A stretch of DNA of 64,000 bases, taken from NCBI GenBank assembly GCA_936432065.2, contig OW386293.2:64869965-64933964 (forward strand), read 5' to 3'. Positions 35,576 to 47,241 of this stretch are shown piece by piece. Each line of letters opens with the position of its first letter. Position 1 is the first letter of the stretch. Source of the DNA: Rutpela maculata. Its lineage: Eukaryota; Arthropoda; Insecta; Coleoptera; Cerambycidae. Both the position numbers and the translations under genes were made by a program. Below the pieces are notes generated by a model. The model was given only the letters and a program-made list of their open reading frames with translations, was not told the DNA's origin and did no database searches.

Positions 35576-36655
35576 TAAAAAAATGTAAGAAATACTTTGA
35601 TTTCAATTACTAAAAGATTAAGCAAAAATAGAAAGTAAAATTTTAGTTTCAAATTTTTAAAATATTGTTTAAAAAAATATTACCATTTCGGGGTAAAACT
35701 AAAATCTACTAGAAAGAAGAATTATTTAAGAAAAAACATTGTGATATGATGGAATTGAAAGGTTCTAATTACGCCTTGAAAATGCAAAAAATGTATCATG
35801 AATCCCAATTGGTGCAGACAAAACTGTTTTTTTTTTCAAATTATTTCTTTTTTTATATAATATTGATAAATAAATGCTAATAATTTTTATTTATGGGTAA
35901 AATAACGATGAGAATATGCATTTGTTTATAAAAAAAAATTGAACAAATTAATAAATGGTTTAAATTTTTTTTTAAATATTTGTTAATTTTACTAAAAAGA
36001 GCATAAAAAATATAATATGAAAAGAAAATTAGTTGTACGACTTGATGCGCTTAAAAAATCGACGATTCAATTTTCGAATTTGCTTTTGTTTTTTAGGCAT
36101 TGTTGTCAACAAGCCAACTTGAACTTTGGTATAACAATTTAGTTTCATTAGAGGCATATTATCCCAAAGTATCATTAAAATATATACATTATTGTTTAAG
36201 TTACCATCAATTGTTTAAAAATGGCCTCTCTCAATTGCTTTTATTTAATGCAACTTTACAAATTGATCAAAACGATTCAGACAGATCTAATTTTCGTTAA
36301 AATTTCATTATGAATAATTTATTTCTTTCTCATTACGATACGAGCTACACAACCAGAGATATTTAATAGAAACTGCAGGAAAACACAATTTTGGACATTT
36401 TTTTTTTGTGAGAAAAAGGGCATCGGCTGCAATGGTTATTAGCCCTGTAGAAAATTAAAACTATACATATAAGTACATACCCACACCTACACTTAACTTC
36501 TTCTATTCCTTTTGTATTTATGTGCTTTCTCTCAGTCTGTCACAGTTTATTTAGTAATCCACATTGTTTTATAAAAGACAAAATTCTTACAGTTTGCTCC
36601 TTAATGTTACCTAAACAGTCCTTTAAATTATTCGGGAGGTTTAAAAGTTGTTTAT
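35576..36655. other. AT-rich sequence, no gene seen
   Basis: Long A/T runs and short frames only. Nothing recognised. Confidence 0.35.
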
Positions 36656-36659
36656 AATG

Positions 36660-37365
36660 ACTATATTACCTGCAATTCAGTACAATGTGTTCTTCAGTAA
36701 GAGCAACATTGTAAGTGTTGCATAGCGGATGTTGTTCTCCTCTTAATAGATGGAATGAGGTGAGATGAGTATGGTCGATTCTTAGTCGCAAGTTATAATT
36801 CTCATTATTGGAGATAACCTTAATAAAATGCTGAATATGCAAACTCAGCAATTGCGATAAGCTTATAAATAGAGGTTCTCTTCAAATTGGGACCAGATCT
36901 AGTCTGTCAACCGTTGTATCAACATCGAACTTGTAGAAAAATAAAAAGGTGTTCAAATAAAAAGTTTATTGGTGTTTTTCAAAAGCCTTTGTCTTAAACC
37001 ACAATTTTATCTCGCGTAAGAGTCACATTTTCTCTTCTGGTCAGTTTTTGAGAGTTCATCAATTTTTTAACTTGTGGCTTAACAGTTTTTAATTTAGACT
37101 CGGTTCTCTCCCATTCCATTTGCCATGTATTATGTATTACCTCTTCAATTACAGATCTTAGGAACTGAGGTATCATCTACATTTTCTTTGTTCACTGCTT
37201 GACGCGCAGCTTTGTCTGCTAATTCGTTTCCATTTATTCCAATGTGGCTAACCAAAGCAGCAGCGAAAGGATTTATTTGTACCAAAGGGTCTCCTGAAAA
37301 GTTATTACGTATGACTTGAAGAGAGCTAAGGGAATCACTTATAATAAGAATTGTGCGATGCTCTT
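36660..37365 (-). pseudogene. RNase H and C-terminal fragment of a decayed I-type element
   Basis: Minus-strand pieces in several frames: ILIISDSLSSLQVI (catalytic Asp region), ALVSHIGINGNELADKAARQ (RNase H His/Asp block), then LRIDHTHLTSFHLLRGE and LTEEHIVLNC, the typical C-terminal tail. Stops and shifts occur throughout. It is cut at 37,365 by a foldback element and is probably the 3' part of the same element whose APE and RT parts lie at 39,640-41,860. Confidence 0.8.
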
Positions 37366-37790
37366 TGAAACTCTAGATTCCGATAGATCTTGTTGCATAG
37401 AACAAGAGTTCTCAAGGCCGCTAAGTCCTAAAAACTCATGGTTTTTAGGACTTAGTTGACTGAAGTTGGACTTTACTTGTATTCTGCAGCATAGTTAAAT
37501 CCTTATGGGAAATGGCTTTCGGTCAAACTCTTTGATACTCTGGATTCTTTTAGTTCTTGATGTGTAGAACAAAAATTCTCCTAAGTCCTAAAAACGATAT
37601 AGCCCGAAGGGCCATATTAACTATGCTGCAGAATGTAAGTCCAATTTCAGAGGGCTATATCTCAAAACAGTGAGTTCTTAGGACTTAGTGCCCTTGAGAA
37701 CTTTTATTCTACACATTAAAAACTACCAGAATTTAGAGTTTCAAAAAGTTTGACCGAAAGCCATTTCCCATAAGGATTCTGTGGGGTCCT
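37366..37790. mobile_element. Foldback/MITE-like element with imperfect inverted arms
   Basis: Starts TTTGAAACTCTAGATTC and its mirror GAATTTAGAGTTTCAAA lies at about 37,727-37,743. AACAAGAGTTCTCAAGG near 37,410 and CCTTGAGAACTTTTATTCTA near 37,692 are inverted, and CCTTATGGGAAATGGCTTTC near 37,501 recurs inverted near 37,755. The arms overlap in a nested way, as if a foldback had inserted into or recombined with another copy. It has no coding capacity and interrupts the RNase H fragment. Confidence 0.65.
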
Positions 37791-39639
37791 TTGCAATACG
37801 CCTTGGTAAGCATTTACAACTTCATTAAAGGACAAGGGTAGATAAGCTATATATTTTCGCCTACTAATTTCATAAAAATAAAAAGTTCTCCTTAAAATCA
37901 CTAAAGTTTATTTATTTACAGATGAACATACGATCTTTATGTTTCTATACGTTTTACATAACAACAGTAAGTCGTGATAATAGCATTTCAAAGTAAGCAT
38001 GTTTTCAGTTTTTTGTAATTTTTTACGTTTTTCCGAACTTTCAATGTGTATTTCAGTTAGATGCGCTCGATGAACCAATAAAATCTATACCTCATTTCAT
38101 TATTGAGTATTTGAGCTTTGAAATAATGGTCAATTTATATTTGTTCATCAAGCGCTTCAATGTATAAAAAACAAAATCGTTTCTGCGGAAGTCGTAGTGG
38201 TGTCGACGTTGCGTGCGAATTTAAACGTGTCAGCGCTCAAAATCACATATTGTCGTGTGTACTGAATACAAATATTTTGAAAGACTATTGGATAATTCAT
38301 TAATTTTATTGATACGTTTTTGAACAAGTAATAGGCTTGTTACTTACTGTCGTGGGTAATAATTCATTAGTCAATGAGCAAGGACCAATCACAAGGCTTC
38401 ATATTAATTATTCACCAGTTTTTGTGGAGCAATCCCGAAAGACGATTTAAAATCCAATAATATCGTGTGTGCCATAACTCAATTCAATCTGTCATAATAA
38501 GTAGGTCGATTTTGCCGAAAATAAAAAATGTCACTTTTTCGTACGCGCTTCTGTAGGCTAGAATTTTCGATTTCCCCGGTGCGATTTACGATGTGCATCA
38601 AATGCAATTCTTCCTCTTTCCATAATGACAGTATTGGCCTTCAACTCATATATTAAAAAGGATCTGAACGTTTAAAGATTTCGTGTTTCGCCTCCTTTGC
38701 AGTTGCAATAACGTGTCCCTCAACATGGTTTTTGTCGAATAAATCGAAAAGTATCACTCCTAGCTAAAAAATTAAAATCTCCAAGAAAAAGTTCATAAAC
38801 TGAGGAGCAATTTTCTGTTTTTAAAATATTCTCAACTTTTTGTTTTTTCGGAGATATGTACATGGAGGTTTAAAAATGGCGTCAAACGTTTTTAAGTCAA
38901 AATGCCTCTTTAAAAGTTAAATATATCAGAAACTATGGCACTTGCGCCAAAAATGTTAAGAAAACAAATTAAAGATTATCGATTAAGCTGAAAGTCCTTT
39001 TTTTATTTTTTATCCTGTTTAAAAAAGAAGAAAAGAAGTTATGACGGATTCAATGTGTCTCCCCATTTTTCCCTAAAAATCTCGTCAATTATTATTTTCA
39101 GCACATTTACCTTAAAGCGCAACTCCCTGTTGAGTAGTCGTAGAAAAAGTATAGTATTCTACTCGCGTGTAATAGCATGTTTCACTCGGATGAATTACGA
39201 AACTCGCCTTCGGCTCGTGCCGTAAACGTCATCCTTTTGAGTAATGTAATAGCCATTATTAAACGTTTGTTGAATAATGTAATATTTTTCAAAGAACTGT
39301 TTTTTATTACTTGTCATGATATATACTACTCGGAAAATATAATGACATATGACATTGTCGATGGGCGAAAAAAGGCCCTTATCTACCCTTTTCCTTTAGT
39401 TTTTATTACAGTACTATTTCCTCGTTTTTTGAATAACACATCAAATCGCATCTAATTTCGAGTGGTATTAATGTTCATAGTTGCCTTTCACATACGTTTA
39501 AAGGATATACGCCAGGTAGTGTTAATTCCAATTTGTCTGCAAGTTCCTTAAAAATTTATACTGGTCGAGTTATAGTTTGTTGGTGACTCTTAGACTTCCA
39601 CTAATTCGTATTGAAACAGACATGAGTGAACAGGATGTT
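37791..39639. other. Non-coding sequence with a dispersed repeat (38,480-39,100)
   Basis: No gene is seen. 38,480-39,100 is related to 480-1,400 (CGTACG, ATTTTCGATTT, GCGATTTACGAT, TTCCTCTTT, TATATCAGAAAC). The stretch separates the RT and RNase H fragments of the decayed I-type element and so is probably later inserted sequence. Confidence 0.45.
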
Positions 39640-41860
39640 GTGGTGAAGCTTTTATTTTCCCTACGTAATTTAATAGCAGCTGCTTTCTTCTAAATTTTAT
39701 AGGTGGTATTCCCGCGTCACAACACAGAATGTAGCGGGCTGGTACGAAAAGCACCAACGGCCATTCTTAGCCCTGCGCAGTGAATGGATTCTAATTTTCG
39801 CAGGCGTGACTTTCTTGCAGATCCATATATAATACATCCATAGTCCATATTTGAGAGCACTAATGGCATATATAGTTTCAGGATTGTTTATCTGTCTGAG
39901 CCCCAGTTGATATTTGACGTACAACGAATAATGTTCAGCCTATTTTTTGCTTTTATCTCCAAATCTGTAATGTGAGGTCGAAATTAAACCAAAAAATTTA
40001 ACTGTTAGCTGAACCACAATATGATTGTCATTTATATTCAACTCAGGTTGAGCACGTGGACTTCTAAGCCGATAAAAATGAACTCAAACTATTTTAGATG
40101 GAGACAGTTTGAAACCTAAAACGCTTGCTCGCTTCCTTTATATTTTCTGTACAATCCCGAGGCATACAAATAACTAGATCGTCCACAAATAAGCCTACAT
40201 GAAAAGGACGAGTTAAAGTCACTGCAAGTTCATTCACTGCGATGATGAATAGAGTTACGCTTAGGGTGGATCCCTGTGGCACCCCGTTTTCTAGTTCGTA
40301 TGTACTGGAAAATGTGTTACCTATACGAACGCAGAAGCGACGTTCTCTTAGGAAACTTTTGATAAATAAAGGAAGCCTTCTTCTTTATCCCCAATTATGA
40401 ATTCTTCTAAGAATTCCGTAGCGCCACGTTGTGTCATAAGCTTCTCAATATCAAAAAATACTGCAGTTAAATGATTGAGAGTTGCGAATGCATTTTTAAT
40501 TGCATTTTCTAAAAGCACTAACTGATCTGTTGTAGGGAATCCCATCCGATAATTTTATAAAAGGTTTTGAATTTCTAAAACCCAAGTGAGGCGGTTATTT
40601 ATCATTTTATATTTTGCTCAAACAACATGTTAATTATATGGGGCGATAACTGGATGGCAGCTTTAAATCATTTCCCTGCTTTGGTATTGGTATAACGCCA
40701 CTGGTTTGGATAAATGTCTTGCCTCCATATTAAATTAAATTTTAATATTTTCAATTTATATGTATCAGGGAGCTGCTTCAAAATTTCGTATGGTATCCTA
40801 TTGGGTCCTGGGGCAGTATCATCAACATCTCTTAGAGCTTCCTCCAATTCTATCATTTTAAAATTATCGTTATAAGCTTCGGCTTCCTCTACACTGAAAT
40901 TCAAATCTGTTTCTGAAGTCAATTTGGTATTCAGTGTACTGTCCTGAACTACTAGCTTGTTAAAATTTCTTTCCAAATATTTCTACTACGTTGTTTACCT
41001 CTGACACTAATTGATCATCATAAAGGAGGATAGGAGATATTGATGTATTTCCTTTTCCTATAATATGTCTTACCTTGTTTGTAGGTGTATCAGATGTTAC
41101 AGTAGATACATAGTTTTCCCAAGAAGCTTTTCGACTGGAACGAATAATTTGTCTTACTTTTGCACGAGCTTTTTTGAAATTTATCGTATTCTCAGTAGTA
41201 GGATGTCTTTTGAAAATAGTGAGAGCACGTTTCTTCGCAATTACTGCTTCGCTAACATCTATGTTCCATCAAGGCATCGATTTCTTCAAAGGTTTTCCAG
41301 ATGTTTCTGCTACTTGGAGAATATCTTGGGTAATAATATCAACAGATAGTTCGATTACAAGCTCGACGTTAGTGAGACTTAATCTGAATAAAGGTCAGTC
41401 TGCTTGATCTAATTTCCACTTTTTTGGAAAACTATCACATTCCGATTGCAAGGTAATAGTATAATTATTAGCAACTGGGAAATGGTCGGTATATAAACTG
41501 GTCATTTATAACTGACCAAGTCAATTTTGTAACTAATTGAGGCGTACAAAATAATACATCAATGGGACTGAAATTATTAGATCGGGAGTTAAGTTCCTTG
41601 TCCTGTATTTAATAGCACTATATCAAATTTGTTCAGTAATTCTTGTATTTATCTCCCTCTTCTATCTAGTCTCATTGAGCCCTATAGGGGATTGTGAGAG
41701 TTAAAATCTCCTACAATTATCGCAAGATGAGGAAGTTGAGACATTACATCCATCAACTCGTCAAGTTCCCAGTCCGCATTGGGTAGATACATGTTATATA
41801 TGGCCGCTTTAAAGTAATATAAGATTTGTACTGCGACTATTTGTAGTTTCGATCGTATGG
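39640..41860 (-). pseudogene. Decayed I-superfamily element: APE and reverse transcriptase fragments
   Basis: A different family from the element at 27-33 kb. Minus-strand pieces in order: APE (YLPNADWELDELMDVM, VGDFNSHNPL near 41,700); RT fingers (DDTAPGPNRIPYEILKQLP near 40,800); TTDQLVLLENAIKNAF and AVFFDIEK (first Asp) near 40,480; PQGSTLSVTLFIIAVNEL and catalytic FVDDLVIC near 40,180; and LRKLESIHCAGLRMAVGAFR near 39,780. The catalytic box reads FVDD. Many stops and shifts: an old, dead copy. Confidence 0.82.
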
Positions 41861-42685
41861 GAATTTTACGAGCCTGCTTTTAGTATATACAGCAACTCTT
41901 CCTTGTGTTCTTAGCACTGCTTTCCTGCAAATAAATAAAAACGGTCTTCTGTTGAAAATTAGTCTCTTTAGTTTGTATAGTTCTTTAGTTCGTATATTGT
42001 GTGTATAAACCGTTACAATTCCTCTTGAGTATATTGAGAAGCTCTGCACTGTAATGAGTATTCTACATAATAGGCCAGTCGGAATAGCTTTTTTGTGCGA
42101 AATGTCGTTTACCCGCAATTTTTTTTTCTTAAAGTATAGTTTGGGATGTAGAGAAACATATGCCAACTATCCGCACGCAAGACAGGTGGGGCAACACACT
42201 TTAAAATTCAAAAATCGTCAAATTTTTGCCGTTTTTTGCTTTATTTGCCATATGCCTCGTATTTGAAACATTTCTTGAAAATATATCAAGAGATAAAAAA
42301 GTTAAAAAAATCGATTTTAAACATTTTATTATTCTTGACATTTTTCTAGAAAATTCTTCGTTTAAGAGCTACAGACGAAAGAAAAATGCTACTTTTCTAC
42401 TTTTTGATTTTTTTTCTTCTTAAGTGATTATAATAAATATTAATACGAAATATATCATCGGTATAATGTAAATTATGTGCAAATATCCAATTTACAGTTT
42501 AAATAAAATATATTTACAGAATTATTTATAATTTACATGTTAGACAGAAAAAGAAAATAATAAAACTTTTCAGGTATTGAGGTGTTAAAATGGTGGGACA
42601 ATAAATAAACAAATATATATTTTCACAAATAGACTATTTATTTTATGCATAGTAGAGCGCACATGCGTTTCATGTTTAACTTAAT
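41861..42685. other. AT-rich sequence, no gene seen
   Basis: Possibly the 5' part of the decayed element at its left edge. Otherwise nothing recognised. Confidence 0.35.
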
Positions 42686-43108
42686 AGAATACAATAGAAT
42701 AGAATAGGATAGAATAGGATAGAATAGAATAGAATAGAATAGAATAGAATAGAATAGAATAGAATAGAATAGAATAGAATAGAATAGAATAGAATAGAAT
42801 AGAATAGAATAGAATAGAAGAGAACAGAATAGAACAGAATAGAATAGAATAGAATAGAATAGAATAGAATAGAATAGAATAGAATAGAATAGAATAGAAT
42901 AGAATAGAATAGAATAGAATAGAATAGAATAGAATAGAATAGAATAGAATAGAATAGAATAGAATAGAATAGAATAGAATAGAATAGAATAGAATAGAAT
43001 AGAATAGAATAGAATAGAATAGAATAGAATAGAATAGAATAGAATAGAATAGAATAGAATAGAATAGAATAGAATAGAATAGAATAGAATAGAATAGAAC
43101 AGAATAGA
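42686..43108. repeat. (TAGAA)n pentanucleotide microsatellite
   Basis: About 84 units with a few variants (AGGAT, AGAAC, AGAAG). Because five is not a multiple of three, it opens frames in all three reverse frames that read repeated FYSIL. These are not genes. Confidence 0.98.
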
Positions 43109-43150
43109 ATAATAATAATAATGATAATAATAATAATAATAATAATAATA
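43109..43150. repeat. (AAT)n tract, landing site of an R4-type element
   Basis: AAT repeats with one ATG interruption directly follow the pentamer array and directly precede the first R4-type fragment at 43,151. Confidence 0.95.
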
Positions 43151-44227
43151 GTGTGTCCGCATGGCAGAGTAGCGCTGAGTGTGGCATGCAACGTCCTCAG
43201 GAGCTCGGACCCACTCCTGCGGTTTGTGAGAGATCATGAAACTGCAGGAGTTGGCGCATTTTTATTCAAGGCAGCACGTAAGGCCGCAGATGATCTCGGT
43301 CTCGTATTCGACTTCAGGCGAGGAGGCCGGCGAGGTGCTGAACTAGAATCAGTAACTGAGCTTGCGCCAAATCGTCTGATAGCCCAAATTAAAGCTGCCG
43401 AGCAGAGAAATCTGCTCAGGCAGCACGTCGATAAACCCATGCACGGCGTATTCTATAACAACATAGAGACGCTGGGTTTATCGACAAAGCTGACCTTCGC
43501 TTTCTTACGGTCAGCAGGGCTAAAGTCGGAGACCGAAGGATTCATTGTGGCCTGCCAAGATGGTGTTATTAACACCTTGGTCTACCGCAGTCGCGTTATG
43601 GGTGTGGAGGTCCCTGACATTAATTGTAGGACCTGCCGTCAGGCGCCGGAGTCGCTCATGCACTTACTATCTGCATGTACGGTATATGCAACTTCGGCCT
43701 ACATCCATAGACATAACGCGGCCCTACGAGTGCTGTACTACCACCTTCGGCACTCGTACGAAGTAGACCAAACACCAGTGCTGCCTTACGTCCCCGGAGA
43801 GATCGAGTCCGTTGTCGAGAACGAGAAGTGCCGAATATATTGGAACTACTCGTTTCCGACGGTCAGGCAAATTCAGGCAAACAAGCCTGACATAGTCCTC
43901 CTAGACCACCAAACCAAGATAATGTATGTCATCGAGCTCTCGGCACCTGCCGAGACAAACATCATCTTGAAGGAGGGCGAAAAACGGACTAAATACCGAG
44001 ATCTCCGGTATGAGCTCCGAGTGCTATACCCAGACTACTCGGTCAAGATGGTCGTCCTGATAGTCGGTGTACTTGGTGGAATGAGGCCTACGCTGCTCTC
44101 AGAATTAAAGGCCATACCAGCCTGCCAAAAGTCAGCCGAGTGGTTGGCAGGCCAAATGCAGAAGGCAGTTATCCTGGGGTCCCTTCGTCTTCTTAGGGCA
44201 CACGAATCTGGCATCTACAGTCACTAA
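43151..44227 (+). CDS. R4-type ORF C-terminal part: zinc finger and restriction-like endonuclease (A1)
   Basis: Open from the element edge to TAA at 44,227. It shows the linker (RSSDPLLRFVRDHETAG), the block FYNNIETLGLSTKLTFAFLR, the CCHC finger CRTCRQAPESLMHLLSAC (C-x2-C-x7-H-x4-C) and the endonuclease core KPDIVLLDHQTKIMYVIE (PD-x14-E) followed by KRTKYRDL. It would bind and nick target DNA. RT is missing through 5' truncation. The upstream Met lies in the AAT microsatellite, so the fragment has no start of its own. Confidence 0.88.
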   Translation: MCPHGRVALSVACNVLRSSDPLLRFVRDHETAGVGAFLFKAARKAADDLGLVFDFRRGGRRGAELESVTELAPNRLIAQIKAAEQRNLLRQHVDKPMHGVFYNNIETLGLSTKLTFAFLRSAGLKSETEGFIVACQDGVINTLVYRSRVMGVEVPDINCRTCRQAPESLMHLLSACTVYATSAYIHRHNAALRVLYYHLRHSYEVDQTPVLPYVPGEIESVVENEKCRIYWNYSFPTVRQIQANKPDIVLLDHQTKIMYVIELSAPAETNIILKEGEKRTKYRDLRYELRVLYPDYSVKMVVLIVGVLGGMRPTLLSELKAIPACQKSAEWLAGQMQKAVILGSLRLLRAHESGIYSH

Positions 44228-44338
44228 CCCTGCGGGACGCGGGGAGTGGCTGCGGATAATCCGCTGGCGCTTCTCCCGTGAGAATGTCGGAGACACGGGA
44301 GAACTGTCCAGCATCGCACACGCGACAAAAAAAAAATA
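43151..44338 (+). mobile_element. R4/Dong-type element A1, 5'-truncated
   Basis: Only the 3' third of an element, starting just after (AAT)n. It ends with a 3' UTR (44,228-44,328) and a short A tail (44,329-44,337). The next fragment follows without spacer. Its protein differs clearly from the later copies, so it is a separate subfamily. Confidence 0.88.
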
Positions 44339-44862
44339 GTTGTGGGAAATGAGAAGTGTCTAATTTATTGGAACTACTCTTTTCCCACCGTCAGGCAAAT
44401 ACAAGCCAACAAGCCTGACGTAGTACTCCTCGACCATCAACTCAAGACAATGTTCGACATGGAGTTCTCGGCTCCCGCGGAGAACAACATTGTCTTGAAG
44501 GAGGAGGAAAAACGGACAAAATATTCGAGATCTGCTCTTCGAACTCCGCAGACTGTATCCAGACCATACTGTTAAGATAGTGGTACTGATTATAGGAGCC
44601 CTCGGTGGAACGAGACACACACTGCTTTCGGAACTCAAGATCATACCGGCATGCCGAAATTCGGCGGAGATCTTAGCCGGCAGAATGCAGAAGGCCGTCA
44701 TTCTCGGTTCATTACGTCTGCTCAGGGCACACGATTCCCGGACCCAGTAGTCACTTACCCCACGGGTGTGGGGAGTGGCTGCCGGTACCACCAGCTCCCC
44801 TCTGTGAGGGTCGGAGCCACAGAGAAGGGTGACTGGTTTTTAGCAAAAAAAAAATAATAATA
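44339..44862 (+). pseudogene. R4-type fragment A2 (endonuclease end only)
   Basis: Begins mid-gene at VGNEKCLIYWNYSFPTVRQ, keeps KPDVVLLDHQLKTMFDME, then a one-base insertion near 44,525 (KYS in place of KYRD) shifts the frame. The remaining C-terminus and the 3' UTR resemble copy Y (50.6-51.7 and 56.6-57.7 kb). It ends in an A tail and (AAT) repeats at about 44,846-44,862. Confidence 0.88.
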
Positions 44863-44875
44863 ATAAGCAATAAGC

Positions 44876-46203
44876 TATAAAACCACTTTAGAGCTGGAAA
44901 GCCCCGGGGCCCGATAAACTCCAGAACTTCTGGATAAAAAGCTTTGATTCTCTCCATTACCACCTTGCAAGAGCACTTAGTGAAGTCACTTCCGATCCAC
45001 ACATACTACTTGGAATGGTTTACCACCGGCACAACATATCTGCTTTCCAAAGGCAAAGACACAAAGGACCCAAAAAACTATCGCCCAATTACGTGCCTGC
45101 CTACAATGTATAAGATCTTGACCCCTTTGATTTCTAACCGACTCTATGAACATCTCTCAGATAATAATATATTACCACCAGAACAGAAGGGATGCCGCAG
45201 ATCAACTCAAGGCTGCAAAGACCAACTGCTAATAGACAAAATGATCATAGAAGACGCAAAGAAACGAAAAAAGAACCTGAGTATGGCCTGGATAGACTAT
45301 AAAAAGGCTTTTGACAGTGTGCCTCACAGTTGGATCATAGCCTCTCTAAAAATATATAAAACTAGCCCAACAATAATTGGATTCCTAGAAAGAACTATGA
45401 AACAATGGAGGACGGAAATGCAGCTATATCACTCCACGGGATCTATAAAAAATGGCAAAATAAATATCAAAAGAGGCATTTTTCAGGGAGACTCCTTATC
45501 ACCTCTACTCTTCTGTCTATCTTTGGTGCCACTCACTAACATGTTAAATAGTGGCAAACTGGGATATGAGGTAAAAAAAGGATCATACATAAATCATCTG
45601 CTTTATATGGATGATCTCGAGCTCTACGCGATAAACAACAGCCAACTGGACCAAGAGCTAAATATCGTCAAAATGTTTAGCGATGATATACATATGGAGT
45701 TCGGCCTGGACAAGTGTTCAAAAATAACAATAAATAAGGGAAAAATTAATTTAGGGCCCAAAACTCAACTTAACTACGGTAAAGAAATAGAAAGTCTGGA
45801 TCAAAATGAAGCTTATAAATACCTAGGCGTAGAAGAAAGTGGTGGCATCCATCACGAGAGCATGAAGCAAAAAATTCGCAAAGAGTACTACAGACGATTA
45901 AGACTTATCCTAGGTACACAACTAAACGCAAAAAATAAAGTCCAAGCTATCAACAGCCTAGCGATACCAGTGCCACAATATAGCTTCGGGATAATTGACT
46001 GGAAAGAGCAGGAAATCCAGCAAATAGATAGAAAAACTAGGAAATTATTGACAATGTACAAATTCCATCATCCGAAAGCAGACGTGGACAGACTATATAT
46101 ACCCCGAAGCTCTGGTGGGCGTGGCCTCATGCAATTAGAAAATGCGTTTAAAAGTACAGTAGTGGGACTTTGCGAATACATTAAACAAGGACAAGTTCAT
46201 TAA
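44876..46203 (+). pseudogene. Reverse transcriptase of element B
   Basis: A frameshift near 44,985 divides APGPDKLQNFWIKSF from the long frame that follows (KNYRPITCLPTMYKI, LSMAWIDYKKAFDSVP with the first Asp, GIFQGDSLSPLLFCLSL, catalytic LLYMDDLELYA, KYLGVEESGG). The RT ends in RSSGGRGLMQLE. A shift near 46,200 breaks it from the endonuclease part. The first Met (44,944) is in scrambled sequence and is not a true start. Confidence 0.9.
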
Positions 46204-46208
46204 ACTCG

Positions 46209-47130
46209 TGGAAAAGCATGAACGAGCGAAAACAAAGTATTCCCTGACATAAACTGGTGAAAAAATACAAAGAACTTACTTGAAACCAGAAGATGGAAAT
46301 CCAACAGTTGCAAGCTTAAAACAAAAAATGAAGAATGCGTTGAAGACGGAAAAAATTTGTAACCTAAAATCCAAGCCACTCCATGGTCAATTCTACAATA
46401 ACTTAAACAAAAATAACGTGGATGCGAAGATGACTATGAAATGGATGGGAAGCGCGGGATTAAAGGTAGAAACGGAGAGCCTAATAATAGCCGCTCAAGA
46501 TCAGGCACTAAACACTCGATACCACAAAAGAGTAATTTTAAACCAAAATATTGACAGAAGTGTAGGATGTGTCATCAACAAGAAGAACATATAAGCCACA
46601 TAACATCTGGTTGTACCGTGCTAGCTCCAACGGAATACACGCAACGACATAATAAAGTCGCTAGCTACCTCCATTGGTCAATGCTCCAACATATAAATGT
46701 ACCCGTTCCTGGTCACTGGTATGAACACCGACCTGAAAAAGTAATTGAAACAGACCAAGCCACTGTTCTCTATGACAAGGCAGTTATCACAGACCGTACA
46801 ATCAGAGCAAATAGACCTGACATTATTTATCACGACAAGGTTAAAAACCAATGTCTACTGATTGACGTATCAATACCAGATGATGCTAATATCTCTGTAA
46901 AAGAGGCCGAAAAAATAAGCAAGTACAAAGATCTCGAGATAGAGATATCGCGTATGTGGGGCACTCAAACTAAAATGATACCAGTTATAGTAGGGGCATT
47001 AGGAACCGTTAAATTTGGATTTCAGAATAACATCGAAAAGCTACCAGAAAAAGTCTGTCCATTCCAAGTACAAAAAATAGCACTCCTCGGTACCGCCCAC
47101 ATTATTCGTAAAGTACTGTCTATAGAGTAA
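46209..47130 (+). pseudogene. Zinc finger and restriction-like endonuclease of element B
   Basis: Two frames (46,280-46,594 and 46,567-47,130) overlap with a one-base shift near 46,570. The first has GQFYNNLNKNNVDAKMTMKW and GLKVETESLIIAAQDQ. The second has the CCHC finger (C-x2-C-x8-H-x4-C at about 46,563-46,615) and the nuclease core RPDIIYHDKVKNQCLLID (PD-x13-D) with KISKYKDLEIEI. It ends with TAA at 47,130. The acidic residue is Asp here, against Glu in the other R4 copies. Confidence 0.88.
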
Positions 47131-47213
47131 CGGACAAAATTACCAACATTAAACCTTAGGACTCAGGTAAAGTCCCGGTTAATAGGGAACCAGTAATAAG
47201 CTGAGAAAAACAT

Positions 47214-47241
47214 ATAATAATAATAATAATAATAATAAATA
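47214..47241. repeat. (AAT)n tract between R4 elements B and C
   Basis: Element B ends and element C begins (AGCAGGAGG at 47,242) in one short AAT tract. This fits insertion of both elements into the same microsatellite. Confidence 0.95.

Larger units (their letters stand above)
44866..47213 (+). mobile_element. R4/Dong-type element B, divergent AT-rich lineage, 5'-truncated
   Basis: Lies between (AAT) tracts in the same orientation as the other copies. Its DNA is much richer in A than that of the other R4 copies and the protein is only distantly similar, so it represents another lineage using the same target. The 5' edge falls in RT motif 1 (APGPD near 44,897). The 3' UTR is ~80 bp, ending AAAAACATATAATAATAAT. 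Confidence 0.88.

Noticed and set aside
43121..43150. Poly-isoleucine N-terminus on the A1 protein
   Set aside because: It is the AAT microsatellite read in frame; element DNA begins at 43,151.
42638..43237. Three reverse frames of ~170-200 codons rich in FYSIL
   Set aside because: Translation of the TAGAA pentamer array in all three reverse frames.
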